Shown: positions 41,830 to 52,443, counted from the first letter of the stretch. The stretch is 64,000 nt of DNA from Emiliania huxleyi CCMP1516 (GCF_000372725.1 NW_005202428.1:2846722-2910721); one strand, 5' to 3'. Translations and numbers: made by a program. The notes: generated from the sequence alone by a model not told the origin.

Positions 41830-43140
41830 CGCCCGCGTGTCGCAGACGCGCACGCGGTTGCCGGTTCCATTGACAAGTCTGCAATATACCCCCACACGAA
41901 CAAATATCAAAATCCGAATACCGTGGCGAAACCATGTGATCTCGGCCGTGCAAGCCTTCATCTAAATAAATAAAAACGGACACCTCTACTAGGAGATGGG
42001 TAAAAAGGAACAGGTCCCCGCCCGTGCGATCATTGTGCAGGGTTCTTTGTGCCGTGTGGTCGGCGACTAGCCGGGGTCGTCCTCCCGATGGGGGACTAGC
42101 ACTAGCCGTCTTCCACATGGTCCCTCGGGTGCCAAGACATCCGTAAAGTTGAAACCAAGAACGTCCGCCAAATCCGTGGCTGCTTTCGGAGCAACTTGAG
42201 GGGAAGCCGCTGATCGAGCCCAGCGTGCCCGCGGCCGCCTCCCGCGCGGCACCGCCGCTGGGGACGACACGCTGCGGAATCGGATCGAGCCCAGGGAGGA
42301 GGAGGGCGCAGTCGGCGAATTGGAGGAGGAGGAGGAGGGCGCAGTCGAGGAATGGGAGGAGGAGGGCGCAGTCGACATTTGGCGTGTCTGACTCAGAGGA
42401 GGAGTTGGAGGTGCTCTGGCAACCTAACCTGATTCAGAAGCTCGCCGATGTTGTCACTCAACGTGCGTCATGCGTGATCGAGCTCGAGGGAGGAGCTCCG
42501 CTAACGATTCGGCCGGCCACCCAACGCCGCCGCCCACCGCCACCCACAAAGCGCCTGCTCTACTATCCCGTACCACCCTCTCCACTTTCCACGGATCATG
42601 CCCGTGATAGCAGCATCACTGCCGCCGTCCTGGTTTTGAACGTGGCAGCTAGTCGAGGGACTCGGTAGTTGTGACCCCCCTGAGTGAGGAGCAGGAGAGA
42701 GAGAGCTTTTGTGGTGTTGGTGTACGCAATGACGGGACAGGGGTGGTTGTTCTTGAGCACTTGAGCACTTGATAGGGTCGATTCCGCATGGTACGGGACC
42801 CCTCCGATCGTCTCGCCCTCCCTCACTGGTGTGTTCATTGGGGGGGGTCATAACAAACACGGTGCAGGATCGAGGTGCACGCTGCCGAGGCAGTGTCGTC
42901 CCCCCTCTCCCCGACGGCGATGGCGGTGTGACCGATCGATGGTTGTTCTCTCTATCTCCCCTTTCTAGCTCTTGGCATGAGCTGCGCCCTGTGTCCGACC
43001 CCTTTTGCGCAGCAACACCTTAAACTTTTAGGCCCTCCAAATTCGGGTCGGAGCGTAGCGGAGTGGGCCCCGAGTTTGAAAAGGGCGACGGACGCTTGCG
43101 TCCTAGCCTCCAACAACGCCTCCCCGGCGCAGATCCAGAT
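41830..43140 (-). repeat. Dispersed repeat family A, long inverted copy
   Basis: Read on the minus strand this corresponds to 61950-62925. Outward to inward both contain the GGGGAGGCGTTGTTGGAGGC box, a TTTTAAACTTT-like box, the AAGGGGTCGGACACAGGGCGC box, the CAAAGCGCCTGCTCTAC box and the AGCGGCGGTGCTGCGCGGG box shared with 150-200. Identity is patchy. Near 42290-42375 a GGAGGAGGAGGGCGCAGTCG tandem unit is present only in this copy. Nothing in it looks like a protein. Confidence 0.75.
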
Positions 43141-43382
43141 GGGCCCCCGGAGGGATGCACAACCGCTCCCCCCCTACGCCGCTTGCGGCGGTCCTCTTCC
43201 CAGCTCCGCTGAGGGCGCGTGCGTTACACCCCCCGCACACCCCTAAACCAGCACACACGCGAAGGAAAAAATTTGCCCTTGTAGAGGCCTCCTCCCGCTC
43301 AAGGCGGTAGCTCCTTCGAGGTCTCGCCGGGCCCTGCTAAGAGACCTCGAGAGAGCGTGCGTGTGCCTCTACTCGCCTACAC

Positions 43383-44165
43383 ATGCTCTTGCTATTCCGG
43401 CTCGATGCCGCGGCGGTGGTGCTGCCGCACCCTGACAAGGTGGCGACGGGAGGAGAGGACGCTTGGTTTGCGAGAGGATCTACATTTGGGGTCTTCGACG
43501 GCGTCGGAGGCTGGGCGGAGCAGGGCATCGATCCCGGCCTGTTCAGTCGGGCCTTGGCTGTGGAGACTGCGCGCGAGGTCGCCGGGATCGAGGGCGCCGA
43601 AGCCGCCGAGGAAGACCTTGCGCGCGCGCTCGATACCGCGCGCTCGAGGGTAACAGCGGTCGGGACCTGCACCGCCTGTCTCGTGCATCTCTCTGCAAGC
43701 GGCAGCCTGACGGCGCTCAACCTCGGCGACTCCGGATTCCGGCTACTACGTCCGTCGCGCGTGTCGCCGCCGCACCGCCTGGCCGTCACGCTCCGCTCGC
43801 GCGAGCAACAGCACCGCTTCAACTGCCCTTTCCAGCTCGGAGTCGGGTCGGGCGATTCCGCTGCCGACGGCGCTGTTTACTCCGGGGTCGTAAGGGCCGG
43901 CGACCTGCTGCTGCTCGTGACGGACGGCGTGACCGACAATCTGAGCGAGCGGCAAATCTGCGAGGCGCTCGCGGGTCCGCTCGCGCGCGGCGAGCCTGCG
44001 AGGTCTCTCGCCGCCGCCCTCGCGGCGTCGGCTCACGAGGCGAGCCTGCAGCCGGGGAGGAGCTCACCCTTCGCGGCCGCCGCGCAGAATGCCGGCCTGT
44101 CGCACAGCGGCGGCAAGCCAGATGACGTGACCGTCCTCTGCGTGCGAGTCCTGGACGGCTCATAG
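43383..44165 (+). CDS. PPTC7-like PP2C-family protein phosphatase
   Basis: Intronless, 260 residues. Metal-coordinating PP2C motifs appear in the PPTC7/plant PP2C-SpoIIE-like order: GGEDAWFARG, FGVFDGVGGWAEQGIDPG, TALNLGDSGFRLL, SREQQHRFNCPFQL, DLLLLVTDGVTDNLS and the final SGGKPDDVTVLCVRV. Members are Mn/Mg-dependent Ser/Thr phosphatases; animal PPTC7 and yeast Ptc7 act in mitochondria on targets including coenzyme Q biosynthesis proteins. The N terminus here is short and hydrophobic (MLLLFRLDAAAVVLPHPDKV), so organelle import is uncertain. The gene starts about 240 bp after repeat DNA. Confidence 0.92.
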   Translation: MLLLFRLDAAAVVLPHPDKVATGGEDAWFARGSTFGVFDGVGGWAEQGIDPGLFSRALAVETAREVAGIEGAEAAEEDLARALDTARSRVTAVGTCTACLVHLSASGSLTALNLGDSGFRLLRPSRVSPPHRLAVTLRSREQQHRFNCPFQLGVGSGDSAADGAVYSGVVRAGDLLLLVTDGVTDNLSERQICEALAGPLARGEPARSLAAALAASAHEASLQPGRSSPFAAAAQNAGLSHSGGKPDDVTVLCVRVLDGS

Positions 44166-44673
44166 ACAGTTCGTAGAGAGACAGCGCTGCAAACGAGTAG
44201 ACTAGAGTCCCGGAGACCTCGATGTCGAGCCGGAGTGCGGAGACGAGACTCGAGAGGCGATATAGCGCGAGTCGCGCGTGTGCCTGTTGCGGGGCCAGAA
44301 TTTCTGCCGAAGGAGTTGCGCATCGCGGCGAGCGGGGCGACGCAACGTTGCGATTCTTTCTCGTACATGGATATGTCTATACGTAAAAGACACGGCGCGC
44401 CTGTATCTCCCCTTTAGCTTTACCGGATGATCGGACAGCTGCGAGAGCGCAGAGCGAGTCGAGCCGAGAGGCGCACGCGCAGCGCTCCCTCCCGTGGTTT
44501 CGGTGTTCGTGCTAGAGAGGAGGCGCGGCGACTACCACCGAGCTCTGAGCACCAGCGAGGGGCATGCAGGGAGGGCGGAACGTGTGGGGGAGGGGTGGGG
44601 TGGCCACCTGCCACAAAGCTGAGGCTCGTGGGCGAGAGGGGAAAGGAGGAGTGGTTACCCGCGGTCGCGGTCA

Positions 44674-45267
44674 TCAGGAAAGCAGCCGCTTTGCGACAGG
44701 CGAGAGCTTGTGGTGCTCCATACTCACGTACGGCGAGGAGTACGACATGCCGGCCTCGGGGGCGACTGCGCGAGAGCTGACGGGCGCCGTGAGGCGCGCG
44801 AGCAGACAGGCGCCGCCTCCGACGAGGAGGGCGAGGGTCGAGGCCATGAGCCAAGGCGACGCGAGGGCGGCGTCGAGAGGCTGCGCGCCGTCCGCGAGCG
44901 CGTCGCACCACATCGCAGCCGCCACGGCCAGACCCAGGAAGAGCGCGAGGCTCGTTCTCGCGCGGAAGCGGCCTCCGGCGCGAAGCGAGCCGACGGGGAG
45001 CACGAGGCACTCGTAGACGCAGGCGACGGTGGCGACAGTGGCAAGGTCAAACTGATTCGAGGAGGGGAAGAAGACGGCGATGAATAGCAGCGCAGCGAGC
45101 GCGAGCCGCAGCGCGCCAACCAGCGGCATCAGCTTGACGTCCTCCGCGCCGAAGTCAGCGCCCTTTGGGGATATGAAGACATCGAGCAGCCCGCCGGCAA
45201 ACTCCACCAGCCCGACCAGGCAGAGCGCCGGGCCGGTGAAGTCGCTGAGCTTCTCCGCGGGCGTCAT
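44674..45267 (-). CDS. Four-TM membrane protein of unknown function
   Basis: A single-exon frame of 197 residues starting MTPAEKLSDFTGPALCLVGL. Four hydrophobic segments are evident: GPALCLVGLVEFAGGLLDVF, LVGALRLALAALLFIAVFF, a SLALFLGLAVAAAMW segment and LMASTLALLVGGGACLLARL. A short cytosolic-type tail follows (SYSSPYVSMEHHKLSPVAKRLL). The gene is convergent with the phosphatase gene, about 500 bp apart. No family recognised; no signal peptide beyond TM1. Confidence 0.6.
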   Translation of the reverse strand: MTPAEKLSDFTGPALCLVGLVEFAGGLLDVFISPKGADFGAEDVKLMPLVGALRLALAALLFIAVFFPSSNQFDLATVATVACVYECLVLPVGSLRAGGRFRARTSLALFLGLAVAAAMWCDALADGAQPLDAALASPWLMASTLALLVGGGACLLARLTAPVSSRAVAPEAGMSYSSPYVSMEHHKLSPVAKRLLS

Positions 45268-45315
45268 CTCTGTGAGTCGTGTGGCCTAGGCCGACCGAAT
45301 TTCTTCTTCGACGTT

Positions 45316-45800
45316 GTACCGTCGGGTCTCTATTTTAAGATGAGGTAAACAGCAATAGATCCGGCCCTCAAGCGGCCTAATCGATACCCGGCCCTCACGG
45401 AATCGGTCCCTCGTTGTACAGCAATCGATCCTTCACACTGCCCGCGCGCTGCCAAACTTGGGGTCGAGAATCGGTCCCCAGGTTACCTGTGGCGCGAAGC
45501 TGCGATATGTCTCCCGCCCTCGGCGCGCCGACCGCGCAGCGGCGGCAGACCACCCTCCGGTTCGAGGGGCGCCTGGGGCTGAGCGGGCTGCCTCCGCCAG
45601 AGTTTGGCTCGCCCACCGGCGGGCTGTCACCCTGCCACGGGTCGCAAGCCCTCTGCCGGCCGGAGCGCAGGCTGCGCAGGCTTCCAGCAATTGGTCCCTT
45701 GGCAAGTGCGAATCGGTCCCCCTGGCTCCAGGAACTGATCCGGCACTACACCCGGATCTATTGCTGTTTACCTCATCTTAAAATAGAGACCCGACGGTAC
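45316..45800. mobile_element. MITE with perfect 49-bp terminal inverted repeats
   Basis: 45316-45364 (starting GTACCGTCGGGTCTCTATTT) and 45752-45800 are perfect reverse complements over 49 bp. Total length is 485 bp. Subterminal motifs GAATCGGTCCC / GATCCGG / ATTGGTCCC recur several times inside both arms. The interior does not encode a recognisable protein. No clean target-site duplication; TTGTACC sits at both edges, and on the right it continues into a CTGTTGTAC 9-mer repeat. Confidence 0.92.
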
Positions 45801-46163
45801 CTGTTGTACCTGTTGTACCTGTTGTACCTGTTGTTCAGTGCACAGTGGTCAGCAAGCAGAAAATGCCAAAACCCCCGGGTACAACCCGAAAATACCCGAG
45901 GTTTTCCAGGTATTTTCGGGTATTACCCGCACTGCCACTGGACGGTGGACTTCGAAGAATACCAGCATCTTCTTCTTGCGTCCACCCATACCGCGCTGGT
46001 GTCCAGTCCGAGCCAGACTGTTCTTCACCTTCCTACCTACCTATATACCTACCGCATGTGTGTGCCAGTCCGCGCCTGTGTCGACCCTGACTGAGCTCTG
46101 AGGGGTGAGGGCCCAAAAGTTCAGAATCGTGCTTTTTGGGTTGGGTTGGGTTGTTAGGTCGGG
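45801..46163. other. Repeat-rich spacer
   Basis: It contains a TGTACCTGT 9-mer tandem array (45801-45835) and a block CCCGAAAATACCCGAGGTTTT-like near 45890. The block at 45978-46043 is shared with 9987-10052. A GGGTT-rich irregular repeat starts at about 46135. Confidence 0.6.
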
Positions 46164-46920
46164 TTGGGTCGGGTTGGGTTGTTCGCCGCGGGGGAGAGCA
46201 GACCGCAGTTCATTAGCGCACTCCTCTCGAGTTCGCGCACATGTGCACAAGATCCGCGTGGCGGGGGAAACCGGGGCGGCGGGGGTAGAGCTGTCTCACA
46301 AACGTTAACTTTGGGCCTAACAGTTGCACTATTGTTGGCTGAAATCCTCAACGTTGTTCAAGTGTTCTCCCCAGCCGAAGCTGTTACTGTTTGTTACTGG
46401 CCCTCCGCGCCCGCCGACGGCCGCGACCCCAAGGTTGTCGCCAACTACCTCGGCAAGACGCCGCAAGCGCGGGCCCCGCCTGCCAGTGTCACCGCCGACG
46501 AACCGGGCGTCGCGCGGTATGTCCTGAAGAGAAAGTCGTTCAACAAGTTCGCAAAGTCTTTGCCTCGCGCCCGCAAGGGCGGCCCGACCCAAGTCGACTA
46601 CGAGCTCGTCCGCATCATCACCGAGTCGACCGACGGGGCGGACTGCCTCTTCAGCTTCTGCACCTCCTTTAGCTGGGGTGTCATGCACGAGCGTCTCAAG
46701 CGGCTTGAGGACGACCTCAACGCCGTCTGCCTCTGGAAGGACGATGGCGTCAGCTGCAGGCCCCTCGGGCTCTGCAGCATCTTCACGCGCTCAGCCGAAC
46801 GGTGCATCGCGCTCCAGGAGCGCGACTGGGCGGAGCAGTTCTGCACCACGCAGCTTCCTGAGGTTGCCAAGGTCAGGGCGGAGGCACTCGAGGACGCGCC
46901 ACCGTCACCACCGCCACCGC
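46164..46920 (+). CDS. Hypothetical protein, cysteine-containing domain, family unknown
   Basis: The frame is open from 46164. The part with protein-like, unbiased composition runs from about 46380: ARYVLKRKSFNKFAKSLPRARKGG, YELVRIITESTDGADCLFSF, SWGVMHERLKRLEDDLNAVC and RSAERCIALQERDWAEQFCT. The first 60 codons overlap a GGGTT repeat and are doubtful. Coding potential then moves to another frame (SHIPPO-type exon), so this could be the 5' part of the same gene joined by a splice near 46920, or a separate gene. Confidence 0.4.
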
Positions 46921-46924
46921 AGAA

Positions 46925-47592
46925 GCCGCGTACACTTCGAGGTGCATCACGCACGGACACGGCTCGGCCGAGAAGCTGCGCTTCATCCAGGAGCAGCAGC
47001 CTCTTTACCGCGAGCAGGCTCGGCAGCGTCAGCAACTGCGCGACCTTCACCGCAGCGCAAGCGACAGCCTACTAAGCTATGCTGCAGTGCGCAGTTCTAC
47101 CACCGGAGAGCCCCGCCTCAGCTCCAACCGGCTAAACAGCAGCTCGAGCACCCTCTTTGAGACGGTCGCGCCACGACCAGAACTCACCGACAATTCGTAC
47201 GCGGCGACGGGGTCGCTCTCGATGCTCGGTTCACAGGTACTGTCGTGTCGCCGCTCCTCGGGCTCCTTCGGATTCGGCACAGCGACCCGTGAGCAGCTCG
47301 GACGGCTCTACATCTCCCCGGCGCACCTCGGGCATCTGCGCTGCCTAGAGGGTGCACCGCCGGGATCCTACGAGGTGAGCTCCTCGCTCGGGCGGCAGGC
47401 GCCTCCGAGACAGCTCTTGTCGCCGCCCCACGCGTGAGAAGCGAGATGTTGCCGCGTTCGATCTCACTGTAGGTGCTCGACAAGAGGCTTTCTTACCCTG
47501 CCCCTGCCTTCTCGCTGGTCGACCGCTGGGCTGCCGAGCGGCGTGAGCAGGCCGCGCGCGCTGGGCCAGGCCCGGGGCAGTACTGTGTATGA
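46925..47592 (+). CDS. SHIPPO/ODF3-type repeat protein (flagellar/axonemal)
   Basis: The first exon (about 46925-47374) encodes ITHGHGSAEKLRFIQEQQPL, a helical segment, and then SSGSFGFGTATREQLGRLYI..APPGSYE. It joins by a GT-AG intron (47375-47472) to VLDKRLSYPAPAFSLVDRWA...AGPGPGQYCV and a stop. The SFGFGT.TR....yiS and PGPGxY motifs are the STPGP-like (SHIPPO) repeats of sperm-tail and flagellar microtubule inner proteins. A possible further exon (ATHGPCAQRNSTHTPYYLPN, about 47660-47771) would extend it if TAC at 47583 is a splice point. The upstream start is unresolved. Confidence 0.6.
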
Positions 47593-48003
47593 GGTCTGTC
47601 GAGCATCCCAGCACACCCGCTCTGCGGCCGCACACACCCCAGCGCGCAGGGCGGCTCATGATCGTGCGCACACCCGCAACCCACGGCCCGTGCGCACAGC
47701 GCAACTCGACGCACACGCCATACTACCTGCCAAACACGAAGCGCGTGCCCTCGTCGATGGACCCGCCCTAGGCGCGGGGCGGCGGCGCGGGAGCGAGCGA
47801 CGCGGGTGGTGGGAGGGGCAGGGTGTTTTAAAAGTCTTCTCTACACACGCATATATACATCGCGCAGGGCGAGACGAGGGAAGGAACAAGCCGTAGTCGC
47901 CGACCACACCCACAAAGAACCCTGCACAAAGATCGCATCTCCCAGAAGAGGTGTCCGTTTATTTATTTATTTACATCGCCCCCTCCTCAGTCTGCAGCCT
48001 CAC

Positions 48004-49054
48004 TTAGCCGATCGCCGATCTCGCTTCTCGGCCGCCGGCCCTCGGTCGCAGCTTCAGCTCAGCCCACACCAGCTGGTGATCGGACGCGGGAGTGTCGACG
48101 AGACCGGCTCGGAGGACGGTGCACCGTGCGGTGCAGATCACGTCGTACCGGCGAGGCAAGTCGACCCCAAGCGCACCTGTCTCGAGCAGCAGCGAGGGCC
48201 GCCTCAGCGTGGGCCTCAGCCGGGGCGGGCCTTTGGGCGGCCTTGCGCAAGCCTGCAGCGACGGCGAGCCGGTGGCCGAGCTTTGGCTCGCGGGCGCGCG
48301 CAAAGTGGTGTGTGTCTGCCGGCCGCGCCGGGCCGGCGGCCAGAGCCGCGTCGCGTGCTCGGTGGCGGTGCACTAGCGGCTGCAGCAGCGCAGCGAGTGC
48401 CGGCTCAGCGGCTTTGCGAAGCAGCGTGAAAGCGTTTGTGTCGCCGCATGCGACCAGCGGCGCGGAGAGAGGGACCTGCGGCCGGGCACGCCGCGGCGTG
48501 AGCAGGTCGCGTGAGAGCCAGAGAGCGGCGCCGGCCGAGTGGCCGCAGTGGTCTTGCAGCGGTGTCGCACGCGCCTCGGAGGTCAGCGCATGCGATAGCG
48601 CGCGCATCTGGCGTGTGCGGTGCGCCAGGTCGCCCGCAGCGTCGAGGTGGAAGCTGACGAGCGTGGCGCTGCACCGGCCGGCGGCATGGCCAGCAGCGCA
48701 ACGCGGCGCGAAGCGAACCGCGAGCGCCCACCGCTGCTCGGGCGTCTTGCTCGTGTACGCCCACTGCCAGCGTGGCACGCGAGTCAGCCGCGGCAGGCCA
48801 ATCGCCGACCGCCGGCGAGGGACGAGGCGTGTCCGGTCGTACACGACGGCAAGGCCGCGTGCAACCGGGTGCCACGCGGCAGCAAAGCGGGGACCCAGTG
48901 CCCGGGCGACGGCCGAGGCCGCGCTGTGCGAGCACTCCTGCAGGCACAGCGCGCCGACGCCGCGCTCGCGGTGGAGGCGGGCGTACGCCGGGAGAAGCTC
49001 GGGCAGGAAGAGGCCGTGCATGATGTTGTGCGAGCCGACGAGCAGCGAGCGCAT
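48004..49054 (-). CDS. Endonuclease/exonuclease/phosphatase (EEP) family protein, frame-shifted
   Basis: From MRSLLVGSHNIMHGLFLPEL the frame gives the EEP motifs SHNIMHG, GALCLQECSHSAA, TLVSFHLDAAGD and ACGDTNAF, then ADTHHFARAREPKLGHR. The last motif, PRRYDVICTAR...ASDHQLVWAELKL with the catalytic Asp-His, is in another frame ending at 48004. The switch falls near 48220-48260, where I find only a 22-bp candidate intron, too short to be credible. The choices are an assembly indel, an unusual intron or a decayed gene. EEP proteins hydrolyse phosphodiesters (nucleic acids, inositides or 5' caps); the substrate here is unknown. Confidence 0.65.
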
Positions 49055-49099
49055 TTTCCAAGCAAGCGGCTGGAAAAGAGAAAAATTACATACTTTGCC

Positions 49100-49520
49100 G
49101 CTTGCTTTTTGTTGTTGACGTCGTTGATCAGTTGGCACTCAGGGGAGTTGACCCAGTTGGTACGCATCTTGCGTGCCTGCTTGTTGATGTTGTCGGCATG
49201 CCCGCCACCGGCCCACCGCCGCCATGGAGATCTGCTGGCTGCGGTGTGGGACGCTCGCGCCGACGCCCCCCACCCATACACCGTCCGGTCCGTGTTGGCC
49301 GCTTCCTTGGCGAACACGTGGAGGAACTGCTTGGTGGGCGGCGCAATACCACGCAAAGTTTCCACGAGCACCAGCCGCGACAAACAGTGTTAGAGTTGTT
49401 TGGTATTGCTAAAAATCTCTCTCTCCAGCCGCGTTACGGCTTTCTTGACCCACTTCGCGTCGTAGTACTGACCGTCCACTTCAGGCTGCATTCTTCTTGA
49501 CCCACCCGTCTCCATACGCG
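49100..49520 (-). pseudogene. Broken coding sequence with an in-frame stop
   Basis: One minus-strand frame reads DGQYYDAKWVKKAVTRLERE...NTKQL, a TAA at 49392-49390, then continues in the same frame HCLSRLVLVETLRGIAPPTK...FAKEAANTDRTVYGWG and KMRTNWVNSPECQLINDVNN. Composition on both sides of the stop is protein-like. It also has degenerate tandem repeats of an ERDGSKTTRM type at its 5' side. Probably a mobile-element gene remnant; family not recognised. Confidence 0.45.
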
Positions 49521-49599
49521 TGGTCTTTGACCCATCCCTTTCCAGTCGAGTGGTCGAGCGGTCCGTCTCCAGACGGCCAGAAAACAAGGGCGAAAAAGA

Positions 49600-49834
49600 G
49601 TGAGTCTTTCGCTAAGCGCGGGTTAGCGCGGGTTAGTGCTCACTAACCCGGCACGGGTCAGCACGGGTCAGAATGGGTTACCATAACCCGGCACTAACCC
49701 GGCACTAACCCGGCACTAACCCGGCACTAACCCAGCGCTAACCCGTGCGGCTGGGGGGCATACGTCAGCATGGGTCTGCGCCGGGTTAGGGGTGGGTTAG
49801 TGCCGGGTTAGTGCAGCGCACCCCGGGTTAGAGC
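49600..49834. repeat. Left hairpin-like terminus of the 3.36-kb element
   Basis: The outer arm carries four consecutive 11-bp CACTAACCCGG units, the loop holds GGGGGGCATACGTCAGCATG and the inner arm carries CCGGGTTAGTG units. The outer 100 bp pair with the right end of the element. Confidence 0.85.
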
Positions 49835-49845
49835 TGGTTGGCGAG

Positions 49846-51176
49846 ATGAAACGGCTGCGGCGGGCACCCGAGCCGACCTCCGCGATGGAGCCTTGGCTGC
49901 AGAAGGCCGTGGATGCCAAGCTGCTCATTGAGAAGAACATCCGCGTGCGCAGTTCGGACGGGTCCAAGGCGGTTGCTAAGGCCGTCGGCTACACGTGCGC
50001 CAAAGACTCGTGCGGCATGCTCTTTAAGCTCAATGTATCGAAGCAACAGTACGATCGTCACTTGAGGGAAGCGGCGGCACATCGCGCGAGCAACTTTGCC
50101 TTTGGCACGAGCGTGCCAGCTCGTGGCGCTGCGTCTTCATCCTCCAACGGGCAGCGACCGGCTGAGTTTCGTCCCCGGCCTTCGCCGGCTCAAATCTTTG
50201 CGGCGGTGAACGCCAAGGCTGCCGCGGTAGTGGCTGCCCAGGCGGCATCGGCTGCCGAGGAGAGCAGGCGGGCCGAGCTCGCTCGCGCGCCGGTGCACGC
50301 GGCTGCTGCGGCCGCCATCTCTGCCAAGGCGACCGACGCTGCCGAGGAGAGCAGGCGGGCCGAGCTCGCTCGCGCGCCGGTGCACGCGGCTGCTGCGGCC
50401 GCCATCTCTGCCAAGGCGACCGACGCTGCCTGCGCCGCCATGTCGTCCTGCACTGCAAGCACTTCGGCGGCAAGGGCGACCGCTATCGCCCGAGCATCGC
50501 CGTGACGCTCGAGGCGGGCGAGCGCGCCGTCGTCATTTCGTGCGGCCTCGTCTCCTTTGTCGCTGTCGAGCGGTGGGTCAAATTCACGGACAAGGAAGGC
50601 AAGGAGGCCCGCCGTCTCGTGTGGCAGCTGTTTGGCCCCGACGACCCGCACGGCAACAAGAAGGGGCACAACCAGCTGCACGCTCTGCAGCGGCTGCTCG
50701 TGCTGGGCGGCTACCTTCCGGTCATCACCGACCTCTACGTGCTCGCTGCGAACGACTCGTACACGGTACTGCCTCGCAACGCTCTCCGCGTGCCCAACAA
50801 GCAGAGCGAGCCGTTGGCGCGTCAGGTGCTCGACTACCGGAACGCGCGGATGCTGCGTGAGCTCGACGACAACGATGCTAAAAACGTGGCCGGCTTTGGG
50901 CGCCGGCGCGAGGGCACGGCCACGTACATCGACTTCAACGCGCACCTCGCGAGAGCGACAGACGAAGGCTTTGTGCCGGTGGGCGGTGAGCTTGGCGATC
51001 TCGACCTCCAGCTTCGAGAAGCCGGAGGTGTAGTGCTCGTTCATGAAGGTCTCGATCGCCTTGAGCACCTGGAGTGCACGCACCGCAGGGGAGGTGGGGT
51101 GAGGAGCGCCGAGGGATATGGTCGCAGTGCTGGGCGAGGCGCACCTCCCCATTCTTCTGCGACTGCGCGGGGTTGA
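49846..51176 (+). CDS. Element gene 1: zinc-finger-like N terminus, unknown C-terminal domain
   Basis: The ATG at 49846 lies directly inside the left terminus. The first 100 residues include GYTCAKDSCGMLFKLNVSKQ followed by HLREAAAH, a C-x4-C...H-x6-H arrangement that could be a zinc finger. An 84-bp tandem duplication (50258-50425) encodes two AEESRRAELARAPVHAAAAA modules. Around 50420 coding potential moves to another frame, giving VLHCKHFGGKGDRYRPSIAV, VISCGLVSFVAVERWVKFTD, RLVWQLFGPDDPHGNKKG, LQRLLVLGGYLPVITDLYVL and ATYIDFNAHLARATDEGFVP. An intron or a frameshift is therefore needed. The last part (beyond about 50980) is antisense to gene 2 and may not be coding. No family recognised. 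Confidence 0.5.
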
Positions 51177-51807
51177 GCGCCTTCTTGATCGAGCTCGCAC
51201 TGTGGCCAATGAGGCCGGCGGCGGTGGCACCCTTGATCACGCCGCCCACCTCAGTCGCTGCATCCTCGAGGAAGGTGTCGTACTTGATGGCAGTGGACCG
51301 TGCGCGGGCCTTGAGCAGCTCATCCGCGCGGAGGTAGAGAATCAGCTTGGTGTCGGGCGCGGCGTCAGGCTTCTGCTCGATCTGAATGCGCGTGTCGAGG
51401 CTAAGCATCTCGAAGCGCATGGCGACCTCGCGCACACTGGCCTGCAGCGCCTGCACCTTGATGACCTGCACGCAGAGGTCGCGCAGCTCCATCCCGAGCT
51501 GCTCGCCGAGAATGCTGCCGGCAAGCTCGCCCAGCGTGGTGACGCCGCCGTAGGGGTTGGCGGGAAGGGCGTGCCTGCGAGTGACGATGTACTCTGCCTT
51601 GCCGGTTGGACCGCGCTTGGCGCCGACGCCAGAGATGTTGAGAAACGCGTCATTGGATCCGACGCCATAAAACACCGCTTGCACCGAGGCGCCGGAGATG
51701 CGCAGCGGTCCCTGCGGTGGCGGCGGTGGCGGCTCCATGCGCGGCACGTTGTCCTCCTCGTCGAATAACGCCGCGGCGCGCTGCGCCCAATACTCATCGT
51801 GATCCAT
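50950..51807 (-). CDS. Element gene 2: unknown protein, spliced
   Basis: The ATG at 51807 gives MDHDEYWAQRAAALFDEEDN, then a proline run and a folded-looking region (ISGASVQAVFYGVGSNDAFL, ITRRHALPANPYGG-like, LGELAGSILGEQLGMELRDL, VQVIKVQALQASVREVAMRF, TKLILYLRADELLKARARST). The exon ends at 51145 (SQKNGE|GTGCGC). It joins in phase 0 across a 76-bp GT-AG intron to VLKAIETFMNEHYTSGFSKL.EVEIAKLTAHRHKAF at 51068. The 3' end is not defined: the frame stays open far into the antisense of gene 1. The protein looks structural or DNA-binding rather than like a known enzyme, but this is a guess. Confidence 0.5.
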
Positions 51808-52050
51808 TGTCGTTGCTGCAACTCTGTTCGCGCCCTCCGAGTTTCGCGCTCGCCGATCGGCGAGAAACTCGCGGGCGGGCACTTCTGTTACAGGCATGTT
51901 GTTTTTAGTTGTATATTGTTCGTAGGTATATTGTTGTTAGTCGAATGTCGCCCGCATTTATGTATGAACAAAGTAACAACAAACCTGCCGCGCATTCGAG
52001 ACGGTGCAACCGCCGCTAGTCAACTTGCTTCCTTCGCCGTCGGCTGCGCG

Positions 52051-52443
52051 ATGGCGCCGCCCCATGATGACGACGACTGTCCGCCTACAGCCGAGACAGT
52101 CACCACGGCAGTGCGGAAGGAGCGCCGCCGCCAGCGCCAGCGGCGGGAGCAACGCGCCATTGATGCCGCCTTAGCGGCGGACCGAGCCGCCAGATCAGGG
52201 TGGGTGCGCCGGACGGCCCGCCCAGAGTCGTTGCGCGTGCTGGACGATGGCACGGTGCAGTTCAAGATGCGCCAGTGGCACGGCACGTGGAGGTGGCTAG
52301 TCCACGAAGACTCGGGCTCAGAGACAGAAGGCATGACCACCGAGGTCGCGGACGAGCACTCGGTGTACATCGAAAGCCTGGGCGGCCGGTACGTCTGGGA
52401 CGAGGATCGCTCGTGCTGGAAGTGGACCGTGTACGTCGACTAG
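52051..52443 (+). CDS. Element gene 3: small Trp-rich protein
   Basis: 130 residues from ATG at 52051 (MAPPHDDDDCPPTAETVTTA). A basic helix (KERRRQRQRREQRAIDAALA) is followed by a compact Trp-containing C-terminal domain: GTVQFKMRQWHGTWRWLVHE and SLGGRYVWDEDRSCWKWTVY. It is divergent from gene 2, whose start lies about 240 bp away, so the two probably share a promoter region. Family unknown. Confidence 0.5.
   Translation: MAPPHDDDDCPPTAETVTTAVRKERRRQRQRREQRAIDAALAADRAARSGWVRRTARPESLRVLDDGTVQFKMRQWHGTWRWLVHEDSGSETEGMTTEVADEHSVYIESLGGRYVWDEDRSCWKWTVYVD

Noticed and set aside
42067-42378. Ser-rich minus-strand ORF
   Set aside because: It is the translation of a GGAGGAGGGCGCAGTC tandem repeat inside repeat family A and is absent from the other copies.
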